IMG/VR virus record: IMGVR_UViG_3300040801_001530
Span: 1 to 64,000 of that record
Strand: one strand, 5' to 3'
Source of the DNA: a virus
DNA length: 64,000 bases
Shown here: positions 25,774 through 33,616 of the stretch, one piece after another
How the letters are laid out: each line of letters opens with the position of its first letter
Numbering within the stretch: the first letter of the stretch is position 1
Translations under genes and position numbers: made by a program
Notes under the pieces: model-generated
What the model saw: only the letters and a program-made list of their open reading frames with translations
What the model was told of the DNA's origin: nothing
Databases searched by the model: none

Positions 25774-26833
25774 TATTATTGCCTCCAACGGGAACCTTTA
25801 CCCATTTACCATCTACGAATTTGTCCACCAGCACGGCGGGTGCGGGGGCTTCTAGTGCCTCTAGTGGCTTGCTCTCTCCTGACATCGCGCCGCCGTTTAG
25901 GCTCATAAAACCTTGCTCAATCTCATCTAGCCTCGCTTCGGTTTGCTCATTATACCACATGATAAAATTGCCCCACTGATTGAGCACCTCGGATGGCTTA
26001 GGCGGGCGATAAGCGCCGGTCTTATCACGCCATACATAGGCTACACTATCCCGGCTAGCGGCCTTAGCCCACCAATAATAGAAGGCCCACAACTGGCGGG
26101 TAGGGCGTTTGGCGTCCCAAGACTCTAACGCGGTTAGTTTGTTAAGTTCTTTTTTGACATACCCACGGCTTACAGTTAGCATATCATCTGTGGATAGACG
26201 CGGGTAACAGATACGCCCTAATAACTCATACGCCGGGCTAATCGTGGCCTTTTTGCGTTTACGTTTAGGCTTTGGCATATAGGGTGTTAGGTCAACCATT
26301 GTCCTGCAATCGTCTGGATAAAGATATAGGGTAGGGGGTGCGGCAGGCGTAGCCGCCGCTTCTTTTAGTTTAGTATTATTATCTTTGTATTCTTCGGGTA
26401 TCACAGATGATACCCCCCCCCTATCATCCCTGATAGGGGTATCACAGATGATACCCCCCCCATTATCAAGATCGTAAAGGCGTTTGCACTCGTACATTAA
26501 ACCGCTAAAATCATAGTGGCTTGTTTTGCCCTGCGTACCGCGCCGTGTGACCACCACCATTTTTTGCCCTCGGCTGTTTTGTTTAGCCTCTAGGCTTTGT
26601 ACATATCGCCTAACCGTCTGTTTTGTGACACCCATCATGGCAGCGATACTATTAAGCGATGGTTCCGGGCCACGGCTGTTAGGGGTATCGTAGTGGAAGC
26701 TAATAATATGTTCCATAACAGTATACTCTTGATAGGTTATGCCAGCACGGCTATAGTACCAACGTATAATATTAGGCATCATAGTAAAACCGGCGTCTAA
26801 TACACCGTTGCCCCAGGTATGTGATACTCTCAT
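25766..26833 (-). CDS. Replication initiator with winged-helix domain
   Basis: 355 residues. Residues about 20-110 form a winged helix-turn-helix of the lambda O / RepA type (ITYQEYTVMEHIISFHYD, SLNSIAAMMGVTKQTVRRYVQSLE). The C-terminal part is basic then helical (WDAKRPTRQLWAFYYWWAKA) and may bind the helicase encoded next. The gene holds three TATCA-N4-TGATA palindromes and an AT-rich stretch, a likely origin (see 26360-26461). The start ATG follows AAGGGGC. Its stop overlaps the helicase start, which supports a paired initiator-helicase loader role. Confidence 0.82.
   Translation of the reverse strand: MRVSHTWGNGVLDAGFTMMPNIIRWYYSRAGITYQEYTVMEHIISFHYDTPNSRGPEPSLNSIAAMMGVTKQTVRRYVQSLEAKQNSRGQKMVVVTRRGTQGKTSHYDFSGLMYECKRLYDLDNGGGIICDTPIRDDRGGVSSVIPEEYKDNNTKLKEAAATPAAPPTLYLYPDDCRTMVDLTPYMPKPKRKRKKATISPAYELLGRICYPRLSTDDMLTVSRGYVKKELNKLTALESWDAKRPTRQLWAFYYWWAKAASRDSVAYVWRDKTGAYRPPKPSEVLNQWGNFIMWYNEQTEARLDEIEQGFMSLNGGAMSGESKPLEALEAPAPAVLVDKFVDGKWVKVPVGGNNNG
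26360..26461. other. Putative replication origin inside the initiator gene
   Basis: Three palindromes of form TATCA-N4-TGATA at 26399-26412, 26422-26435 and 26440-26453. The two outer ones are extended to GGTATCACAGATGATACC, each followed by a C-run. An AT-rich stretch (26360-26395) lies beside them. Iterons plus AT-rich DNA within the initiator gene is the lambda ori arrangement. Confidence 0.6.
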
Positions 26834-26847
26834 CTTATGCCCCTTGT

Positions 26848-27393
26848 TTAAATACCACGGCGCAAGCGCTGGGCTTGTTTGTCTTCATAGTGTGCAATAA
26901 TTGCACTGTTGGGGATCTCTTTAAACGGTATGTATTTAAAAGACGCCCGCGCTCGACCGTCTTTGTTACGGTTCGCATACCATCGCGCCCGCCCCTGTGC
27001 GGTTGCTAACACTAGCGCGGGCCAATCCACAATGACAAAGTGGTCAAAATGTTCTCTATTACTATCCTCATAGGCACAAAAATAGATTTGTGGTGCTAGG
27101 CTAAACCAGTCGCCAGGCTCCCCTGTATGTTGGTTTTGCTGGTACTCTACCGTTAACGTTTTATATTTTGCATACCGATTACTTAGGAACTTCTCCTGCG
27201 CATATAATACCATGCCCCCCGGCATAGTCAGGCGTACATCTACGCCAAACTCTCTATCAAGCACAGCTAGGGGGCTATCGTCGTCAAATCTGGTAATGGC
27301 CTGCGCGTCAAGAATCAGTCTATAGATGTCATCCGCCGCATAGCGGAGCCTTAGTTCCTGTTGTCGTCGGGGGTCATTGCTAAAGGTGCTCAA
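26848..27393 (-). CDS. Hypothetical, possible PD-(D/E)XK-type protein
   Basis: 181 residues from a TTG start with AGGAG ten bases upstream. The segment VDVRLTMPGGMVLYAQEKFLS has a D then EK spacing seen in PD-(D/E)XK nucleases, and TLTVEYQQN and QIYFCAYEDS follow, as in an alpha/beta core. I do not have enough evidence to call it a nuclease. It lies between the 27380 gene and the initiator in one leftward operon. Confidence 0.5.
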   Translation of the reverse strand: MSTFSNDPRRQQELRLRYAADDIYRLILDAQAITRFDDDSPLAVLDREFGVDVRLTMPGGMVLYAQEKFLSNRYAKYKTLTVEYQQNQHTGEPGDWFSLAPQIYFCAYEDSNREHFDHFVIVDWPALVLATAQGRARWYANRNKDGRARASFKYIPFKEIPNSAIIAHYEDKQAQRLRRGI

Positions 27394-27901
27394 TGATATT
27401 ACTCTCCTCTACCCATACTACCTTAGTAGTAGCATGTTTAGTGGCTTCGTCGTATACGTAGCCCATATACAATACCCGTCGCCGTGCCAAATCGATTATA
27501 TAGTAGCGGCTCGTCTGTACGGTGGTGATCTTGTGTTGGTTAACAGCCGCCGGTGGCCAGTAGGCATAGGCATCTTTAAGCACACCCCGCGCCCTTACAA
27601 TAGTCTTAGGCGCTAGCAGCTTAGGTGGTTGCTCAAACAATACGACGGTATGCGGGTCTTCTGTTGTATCCGCCTCCCAATATGTATCGGTATAGTCTAT
27701 AAGCGGATTAATACCGGCCTCCGCTAGTTTTTGGCGGATATATTCGGCACCGTGTTCCATCGATATAGCCTCGCCCGTGTAGCTGTTTTGTCCCGGCACA
27801 ACATCGATGCCATTAAATGTGCTATATGATAGCATCGGACGTTCTTTATGATAAGTCTGTGGGGGCACCGCCGCCCCTGTGGTTGGTTCGTATAGTTGCA
27901 T
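27380..27901 (-). CDS. Hypothetical first gene of the leftward operon
   Basis: 173 residues, unrecognised. Start ATG follows AGGAG by nine bases. It is the first gene after the divergent promoters at 27944-28005, so it is likely early. Contains an acidic centre and a strand-rich C-terminal half. Confidence 0.65.
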   Translation of the reverse strand: MQLYEPTTGAAVPPQTYHKERPMLSYSTFNGIDVVPGQNSYTGEAISMEHGAEYIRQKLAEAGINPLIDYTDTYWEADTTEDPHTVVLFEQPPKLLAPKTIVRARGVLKDAYAYWPPAAVNQHKITTVQTSRYYIIDLARRRVLYMGYVYDEATKHATTKVVWVEESNIIEHL

Positions 27902-27943
27902 GTTTATCTCCTAGCTAGTTTGTAGGCGCAATAGAATATCCCT

Positions 27944-27973
27944 AGCCTACCACAGCCCTGCGGCCCCTGTCAA
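27944..27973 (-). promoter_or_regulatory. Leftward operon promoter
   Basis: Minus strand TTGACA (27968-27973), 18-bp spacer, TAGGCT (27944-27949), upstream of the start at 27901. Confidence 0.7.
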
Positions 27974-27976
27974 GCC

Positions 27977-28005
27977 TTGACAGCAAGCTGCCTAGTGGTT
28001 ATCAT
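27977..28005 (+). promoter_or_regulatory. Rightward promoter
   Basis: TTGACA (27977-27982), 17-bp spacer, TATCAT (28000-28005), upstream of the 28035 gene. It faces away from the leftward promoter, with the two -35 boxes only 3 bp apart: an early divergent control region. Confidence 0.75.
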
Positions 28006-28034
28006 AGAGCTAAACAATAACGAAGGTAATAACG

Positions 28035-28454
28035 ATGCATAAAACTTTTTTAGAACGCGATACGCTTAATGAATTGGCACAAGCACAACCGGGCAAACCG
28101 CGCTTCGATGCATTGCACAACTGGTTAGAGGCTAATCGGGGGAGAGCACGGCGCAATAACATATACACCATAACATGCCTTTTGTGTTTTGACGTGAAGC
28201 ATTGCCCTACAGATGCCACCATGACGCACATTATAGCCAATGCCTATAGCGCCGATCCGTATAACATGAACGGTGAATTATTTGCCAGAGAGGCACCCAG
28301 CCCTTACAGTACACTTAGCCGATACGATACCGACGTACCGGACAATCCACTCAATGCAGAGTATGTTTATAAACTTACACGTGATGAGTTAGCATGGTTT
28401 TACTGGCAGTTTAAGCCGTATTTTTACAGAGGTATTACATGGATTATTACATAG
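28035..28454 (+). CDS. Hypothetical protein, first rightward gene
   Basis: 139 residues, unrecognised, soluble, with two Cys near residues 50-57 (CLLCFDVKHC region) that might bind metal. Driven by the promoter at 27977. Start ATG has GAAGG upstream. Confidence 0.65.
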   Translation: MHKTFLERDTLNELAQAQPGKPRFDALHNWLEANRGRARRNNIYTITCLLCFDVKHCPTDATMTHIIANAYSADPYNMNGELFAREAPSPYSTLSRYDTDVPDNPLNAEYVYKLTRDELAWFYWQFKPYFYRGITWIIT

Positions 28455-28495
28455 TTGCATAGTGATGTATAATATTAATAGGGGAGTATTGTATA

Positions 28496-29167
28496 ATGCC
28501 TTTATCGTATAACGCTAACACCGGCTCTTATAGCCAGCGTTGGCATTCAGACCATGATAGGAATGTAATAGAGCGTGATGTTGTTAGGAGCGCTATACAT
28601 TTAGTTGATAGCGTAGCTTGTGACCCGGAGCTTAGCTTTGCTAATACCGACGGTATGACTTATACAGTAGACAGGCCGGTCGAGCGTGAAGCCTTGCGCG
28701 GTTTGCGGCGTGGTAATAAGTCGCCTGAAGACTTGCACGGCAACGTATACAGGCCATTTACCGTACTGTTTGCGGAGAGGGCGTTAGAGTGTGCGCTAGT
28801 ACTAGCCGATAATAGCGGTAACGATAGCTATAGCCTTACTTATGTACCACCGCTTGATGAGTACGGCGTGGGCTACCAGCTAACTAGCCGTGTACCTTAC
28901 CGCGATCCTGCTTATATCGCTGCCGCTATGCTGTATGATGGCTATGATTTTGCGCCTAGTGTGGTTGCCGAGGCACAGCGCGTCGTCAACCTAGCCAAGG
29001 GCAAAAAACGGTTTAAAACACACCATACAAGCCTATTAGTTAGCATACTCTCTAACAACTCCGGTAGTATTATTGATATAGCGCGGTCTAATGGCATTGA
29101 GATAGATCGTATTAATGAGTGGCTAGCGACGTTTAGTACTATTCGTGGCATACTATCCGGTAAATAG
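28496..29167 (+). CDS. Hypothetical protein with YNxxTxSY start
   Basis: 223 residues, unrecognised. Its first residues (LSYNANTGSYSQRWHSD) recall the N-terminal tags of the 16780 and 58962 proteins. The C-terminal part is helical (SILSNNSGSIIDIARSNGIEIDRINEW). A GGGGAG site precedes the ATG. It is 12 bp from the FkbM gene. Confidence 0.6.
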   Translation: MPLSYNANTGSYSQRWHSDHDRNVIERDVVRSAIHLVDSVACDPELSFANTDGMTYTVDRPVEREALRGLRRGNKSPEDLHGNVYRPFTVLFAERALECALVLADNSGNDSYSLTYVPPLDEYGVGYQLTSRVPYRDPAYIAAAMLYDGYDFAPSVVAEAQRVVNLAKGKKRFKTHHTSLLVSILSNNSGSIIDIARSNGIEIDRINEWLATFSTIRGILSGK

Positions 29168-29179
29168 AGAGGCAGTTTA

Positions 29180-30172
29180 ATGACTGTTGCTAAGTACGAC
29201 ACTAAGGATATTGTAGAGTGGGTTACTATCCCCGCCAATGCCGCATTAGGTTATGATAGTTTTGAGTTAGCGATTAATAAGGCGGCGCGTGACTGCGCTA
29301 CGGCGTCGTTACGTGCGGGGCAACCCATCCCCGATGCCCCTATTAAGGTGGCTCTTGAATTGCTTAAGCCGGGTGATGTTGCCCTAGACGTGGGCGCTTT
29401 TGTGGGCGCTTTTGCGCTGCGCGCCGCCGCTAAGGGGTGCGGGGTAATCGCGTTTGAACCGGATCCACTTAATGCTATGTTGTTACGTACTAGTATCGAG
29501 CGTAACGGCTGGGAAGAGTATGTTAGCGTGATAGAGGCCGCAGCCGATTATGTCGAAGGCCGGTCTATAATGTATGATACAGGCCCGTTTGGATATATTG
29601 GCCCAACAACCGACACTAGCGGCGTGCGTACTGTTGCGATAGATGATATATTAACGCGGTTTACAACATACCGTACAAACAACCGTGCAACGCCAAAAGT
29701 TATCAAGATTGATGTTGAAGGCGGCGAGTTAAATGTATTACGTGGTATGAGTAACCTGCTAAATAGCCCATTAGCGCCGGTTGTCATATGGGAAGGTAAT
29801 ACCTTGACCTTGCGCCGTGCTGAGATAAATCCTATGGTTGTTAAGAGACATTTGTCAGAATTTGGTTATACTAGTGATATGCTATACGGTGACAAGCGGG
29901 TGTTTGTAGAGGTGACGGAGCCGCAAATTGTGGTTAATGTGGATTATGTCAGTCTCCGCTATTGGCATGTGCTCTTATATTCTGATGTGTTGCCAGAACG
30001 CAAGCACGGTTACACGCGGGAGCAAATGATTGAGCGTGTAGCTAAAGATATACAGGCCGCCGGGGAGGGTGCATTACGGATGCTATACATCGCACGCAAT
30101 GATATGCCCCCCTGGCTATTGTTTGCACCTGAAGTGGTTGATGCGTTTGATAAACGTAAGGGGGATATATAA
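29180..30172 (+). CDS. FkbM-family methyltransferase
   Basis: 330 residues. SAM-binding motif I is VALDVGAFVGAFALRAAAKG at about 70-89, followed by the acidic GVIAFEPDP loop and the FkbM signature KVIKIDVEGGELNVLRGM near 175-192. FkbM enzymes methylate hydroxyl groups of sugars or polyketides. With glycosyltransferases elsewhere in the genome, a glycan substrate is plausible. The C-terminal 80 residues are extra compared with minimal members. It is flanked by a nuclease-like gene three bases downstream. Confidence 0.85.
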   Translation: MTVAKYDTKDIVEWVTIPANAALGYDSFELAINKAARDCATASLRAGQPIPDAPIKVALELLKPGDVALDVGAFVGAFALRAAAKGCGVIAFEPDPLNAMLLRTSIERNGWEEYVSVIEAAADYVEGRSIMYDTGPFGYIGPTTDTSGVRTVAIDDILTRFTTYRTNNRATPKVIKIDVEGGELNVLRGMSNLLNSPLAPVVIWEGNTLTLRRAEINPMVVKRHLSEFGYTSDMLYGDKRVFVEVTEPQIVVNVDYVSLRYWHVLLYSDVLPERKHGYTREQMIERVAKDIQAAGEGALRMLYIARNDMPPWLLFAPEVVDAFDKRKGDI

Positions 30173-30174
30173 TA

Positions 30175-30684
30175 ATGGGCTTACATCGCTACAACCCTAA
30201 ACGTGATAAGAATGAGCTAGAGATAATAGCGGCGTTAGAGAAGGTGGGCGCTAGCGTTAGGCGTGTATCTGGCGAAGACTTGCCCGATTTGTGGGTGGGC
30301 TATAACGGGCGTGATTATCATATAGAGGTAAAAACGCGGCGCGGGCGTCTAACGAATGGGCAAGCGGAACTAATCCGCACGTGGCGGGGCGGGCAAATCA
30401 AAGTTGCATGGTCTATTGAGGATGCTTTACGGATCCTGGGCTTTACATGTCGTAAGGCACACTCTATAGAGCACGCGCAAGCCGAGGCCGTGATGATAGA
30501 TAAGGTTAATGCTAAGCGTGCACTAATGCGGGGTGCTGGTGTCCTAGCTGCTACAGGGCATGACGAGGAAGCGAACCGGGCGCTTAATCCTATGTATTTA
30601 GTGCTGTATCTAGACGTGTTGCCTATGCCTACAATTGTCTCAAGTGAACACGAATTAAATGAGGTATTGAATGGATTACGATAA
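30175..30684 (+). CDS. VRR-NUC / PD-(D/E)XK-like nuclease
   Basis: 169 residues. The core reads LPDLWVGYNGRDYHIEVKTRRGRLTNGQAEL: the D...EVK triad followed by Gln seven to nine residues later, as in VRR-NUC and Holliday-junction-type nucleases. The N-terminal helix has the KNELEIIAALEKVGASV pattern of the same fold. It could cut branched or damaged DNA before packaging. It is overlapped by the next gene. Catalytic residues are intact. The last 70 residues are outside the core and of unknown role. Confidence 0.8.
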   Translation: MGLHRYNPKRDKNELEIIAALEKVGASVRRVSGEDLPDLWVGYNGRDYHIEVKTRRGRLTNGQAELIRTWRGGQIKVAWSIEDALRILGFTCRKAHSIEHAQAEAVMIDKVNAKRALMRGAGVLAATGHDEEANRALNPMYLVLYLDVLPMPTIVSSEHELNEVLNGLR

Positions 30685-31531
30685 AAGTCTAGTCGATTTT
30701 GTGCGGGAGCGTGGGCTTGCCACCGTATTTTTAAATACGCCGGGGGAATGGGTAAGTGTGGGGCGCTTTGCACGCCAGATGTCCGACGCTACCCCCTGGC
30801 TAGTTGGCGATCTGGTAGTATATGCACAAGACCATTTAGCGCTCGATACAGTTACAGGCGTGGTAGTATCCGCTAATGACGCTAGCGATTACGTGCAAGC
30901 AGGCGGGGATAAGGCGTGCTACAGGCTATTAGACTATGCTGATATTTTAGAGTTGTGGGCCGCCAACTTCCACCACCTCTACACCGAGCAGACCTTACGC
31001 CTATATGCACGTGTTTGCCGAGCGTGGCCCTTAGCGCGCCGTGTGTATGACTTGCCATTTGGCCATTATGAGCGGGTTACACGCCAGCATATCGCACAAG
31101 ACACACGCGACATATTGTTAGCACGTATTAACGCCGAGCGTTATGGTATCGACAACAACACCATTAGCACATACCTTAACAGCGAAGGCGGGGCTACAGC
31201 ATTAACCAATATTGTTAACACGCAACGCAACGCGGGGGTAGCTGCTATGCAACATGTGCCACGGTCGGAGCTTGACCGTCGCATTAAAGCGCTAGAGACT
31301 AGTGGCGACGTAGAGCAAATGGCTAAGAGTGCGGTTAGTCAATATCCGGTTAAGGATATGTCTTACCATCTTAGCCACGCGGGCGATTTAGCCGCTATGC
31401 AGGACGGTATTATGCGGGCGTTACGGGATGTTGTGACGGTTGATAGTGCCGACGGTAGCCTGCGAGGAAGTGGAGATAACGGTAAGCGGCAGCTATACGC
31501 TGTTGTAAAGGTTTATGTAATCGATGGCTAG
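30671..31531 (+). CDS. Hypothetical protein before terminase
   Basis: 286 residues. It overlaps its neighbours on both sides, so translation is coupled. The centre is helical and charged (HYERVTRQHIAQDTRDILLARINAER), and the C-terminal part is helical. I cannot assign a family. The position between a branched-DNA nuclease and terminase suggests a packaging or replication role, unproven. Confidence 0.6.
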   Translation: MDYDKSLVDFVRERGLATVFLNTPGEWVSVGRFARQMSDATPWLVGDLVVYAQDHLALDTVTGVVVSANDASDYVQAGGDKACYRLLDYADILELWAANFHHLYTEQTLRLYARVCRAWPLARRVYDLPFGHYERVTRQHIAQDTRDILLARINAERYGIDNNTISTYLNSEGGATALTNIVNTQRNAGVAAMQHVPRSELDRRIKALETSGDVEQMAKSAVSQYPVKDMSYHLSHAGDLAAMQDGIMRALRDVVTVDSADGSLRGSGDNGKRQLYAVVKVYVIDG

Positions 31532-32183
31532 CTGGACACGTGAAGAGCGAGCACTAGCATTGGCAATTGTCGAGCGCGAAGGCGGCGAGGTGACTCGCCG
31601 CGCTCTTGATATGGTAGAGGCTGCGGTGGGTAAAAGGCCGGGCCGCCGCTCGATATTCAGGTGGCGTAATGATATAGCAACGGCAACAGAAGCCCCACCA
31701 TTAGAGCCGATACCCCGCGCTATACCAACAGATACACCCCCCGTGCCAACAGACCGTGCCATAGTGCCAACCGTGCCATCCCCCGTGCCAACACAAAATG
31801 ACACACCCACTAAAATAGCCCCCCCATCCCCACCCCCTAAGCCTCGCGTGACACGTCAAGAAGTGCAAGCTGCCCACACTGACATTGCATATATGTTTGA
31901 GCTAGCCGCTACAAAAATGTTAGAGCGTCTGCTAGACGAAGATGCCGATCTTATTGGTAAGACCAACAACGTTTGGACGCTGGTTAAGTCTGCCGCTACT
32001 GCGCTAGATAAGTCGCGTCTAGTGCACGGTATGCCGACGCAAATTATGGGGGTGATTACAGTAGTAGAGCAAATCTATAATACAGCTAATGTGCACGGTA
32101 TAGATCCTGTAATAATCTTTGAGAATGTCTTAGAGGAGCTAAATGCAATCCCCGCAACAGCAACTAGCCCAGACGATAGCTAA
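31524..32183 (+). CDS. terS: Putative small terminase subunit
   Basis: 219 residues. An N-terminal helical DNA-binding-like region (about 5-50, ALALAIVEREGGEVTRRALD, RPGRRSIFRWR) is followed by a Pro/Thr-rich linker (about 55-115) and a helical C-terminal oligomerisation region. Immediately upstream of, and overlapping by 41 bp, the large terminase. The three-part layout matches small terminases, which bind phage DNA and load the motor. The assignment is positional plus layout. Confidence 0.6.
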   Translation: MASWTREERALALAIVEREGGEVTRRALDMVEAAVGKRPGRRSIFRWRNDIATATEAPPLEPIPRAIPTDTPPVPTDRAIVPTVPSPVPTQNDTPTKIAPPSPPPKPRVTRQEVQAAHTDIAYMFELAATKMLERLLDEDADLIGKTNNVWTLVKSAATALDKSRLVHGMPTQIMGVITVVEQIYNTANVHGIDPVIIFENVLEELNAIPATATSPDDS

Positions 32184-33588
32184 GAATGCTGTGGGTAAAG
32201 CAAGCGCCGCCCCCCGCCAGCTAGGATTCACACAATTTAAGCGCCAAATATACCCTAACTATCAACACTACCCCCACATGCAATTGATAGATGCTAAGTT
32301 AACCGACGTGGCAAAGCACCTATTAACACGCGGGGCGGATGGTATCGACCGGCTTATAATCTCTATGCCGCCCCGGCATGGCAAGACGCTAACGGTATCT
32401 AGGCTATTCCCCGCATGGCTTATTGGTCAAGCGGTGGCTAGAGGGGTAGAGAGTGCGCGATTGATACTTACCAGCTACGGCGCAACGTTAGCGGATGACA
32501 ATAGTCGATTTGTGCGTAACGTCATACGGGATGATAGATACACCGCGCTTTATCCTAAAGTAATATTAAGCGGTGATAAGACATCGGCTTCGCGTTGGGA
32601 TATAAAGGACGCTAACGCGGGGTGTGTTGCGGCTGGTGTCGGGGGTGGGCTAACGGGGCATGGGGGCAACCTTATCCTGATAGACGACCCGATTAAGGAC
32701 AGGGCCGAGGCCGAGTCGCAAACAATACGCCAGCGCCTAATAGATTGGTATAACGACGTATTGCTAACACGTTTGCAGCCGGGTGGGGCTATTATATTAA
32801 TAATGACCCGTTGGCATACTGCCGACTTAGCCGGGTACCTGTTAGATGATAATACTGACAATTGGCATTATTTACGCCTACCAGCTTACGCCGAAGACAA
32901 CGACCCGCTAGACCGCACACCGGGGCAAACACTAGAGGGCATATTTACACCGGAGGAGTTTGCTAGGCGTAAGGCGCAAATGGGTAGCTATGGGTTTGCG
33001 GCGCTTTACCAACAAGACCCGATGCAAAGTCAGGGCCGATTATTCGACACGGTTATGATAGAGACTAAGGATACAGATCCACCAGCCTCTGCGATGGTGC
33101 GGTTTTGGGATCTGGCTATTACCGCTAAGGCGCGTGCATCCTATACCGTGGGGCTTAAGATGGGTTATGTTAATGACGGTAGGTATCATATCTACCATAT
33201 ATGGAGGGATCAGCGGGAATATCCAGACGTTAAGCGGGCTATTAAACAAATGGCTAGTGTAGATGGCAAAGGAACACACATCGTTATAGAGGCGGAGAAG
33301 GCCGGTCAAGCCGCATTACAAGAGTTATTGCGCGATAGAGACTTAGCCGGATATTCGATACAAATTAGGGTACCAAAAGGTGATAAATACAGCCGTGCGG
33401 GGCCGGTCGCCGAGCGTGTTAACGCGGGATTGATTAGCATAAGCGCGGGGCCGCACGTGCGGGCGTTTTTAGATGAGCTATCTGTCTATAGTGGTGGGGC
33501 GGCGGTTAACGATCAGGTGGACGCGCTAAGTGGTGCCTATACTGAATTAGACGCGGGTAAGTGGCCTTCCAAGTGGTTTTTTAGATGA
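32143..33588 (+). CDS. terL: Terminase large subunit
   Basis: 481 residues. ATPase motifs: Walker A MPPRHGKT near residue 75, Walker B LILIDDP near 180 and the coupling motif region IILIMTRWH. The nuclease half begins VRFWDLAITAKA and continues with HIVIEAEKAG and an NDQVDALSGA segment, as in RNaseH-fold terminases. The protein cuts concatemers and drives DNA into the head through the portal. Length is typical. The portal fusion starts 29 bp downstream. Confidence 0.95.
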   Translation: MQSPQQQLAQTIAKNAVGKASAAPRQLGFTQFKRQIYPNYQHYPHMQLIDAKLTDVAKHLLTRGADGIDRLIISMPPRHGKTLTVSRLFPAWLIGQAVARGVESARLILTSYGATLADDNSRFVRNVIRDDRYTALYPKVILSGDKTSASRWDIKDANAGCVAAGVGGGLTGHGGNLILIDDPIKDRAEAESQTIRQRLIDWYNDVLLTRLQPGGAIILIMTRWHTADLAGYLLDDNTDNWHYLRLPAYAEDNDPLDRTPGQTLEGIFTPEEFARRKAQMGSYGFAALYQQDPMQSQGRLFDTVMIETKDTDPPASAMVRFWDLAITAKARASYTVGLKMGYVNDGRYHIYHIWRDQREYPDVKRAIKQMASVDGKGTHIVIEAEKAGQAALQELLRDRDLAGYSIQIRVPKGDKYSRAGPVAERVNAGLISISAGPHVRAFLDELSVYSGGAAVNDQVDALSGAYTELDAGKWPSKWFFR

Positions 33589-33616
33589 TTAAAATTAATA
33601 TTATTGAGGGGTAGAG

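Noticed and set aside
28054-28073. 16 of 20 matches between spacer 1 and the 28035 gene start, suggesting a self-target
   Set aside because: The word AACGCGATAC recurs in the genome because of codon use, and four mismatches remain. Too weak to call a target.
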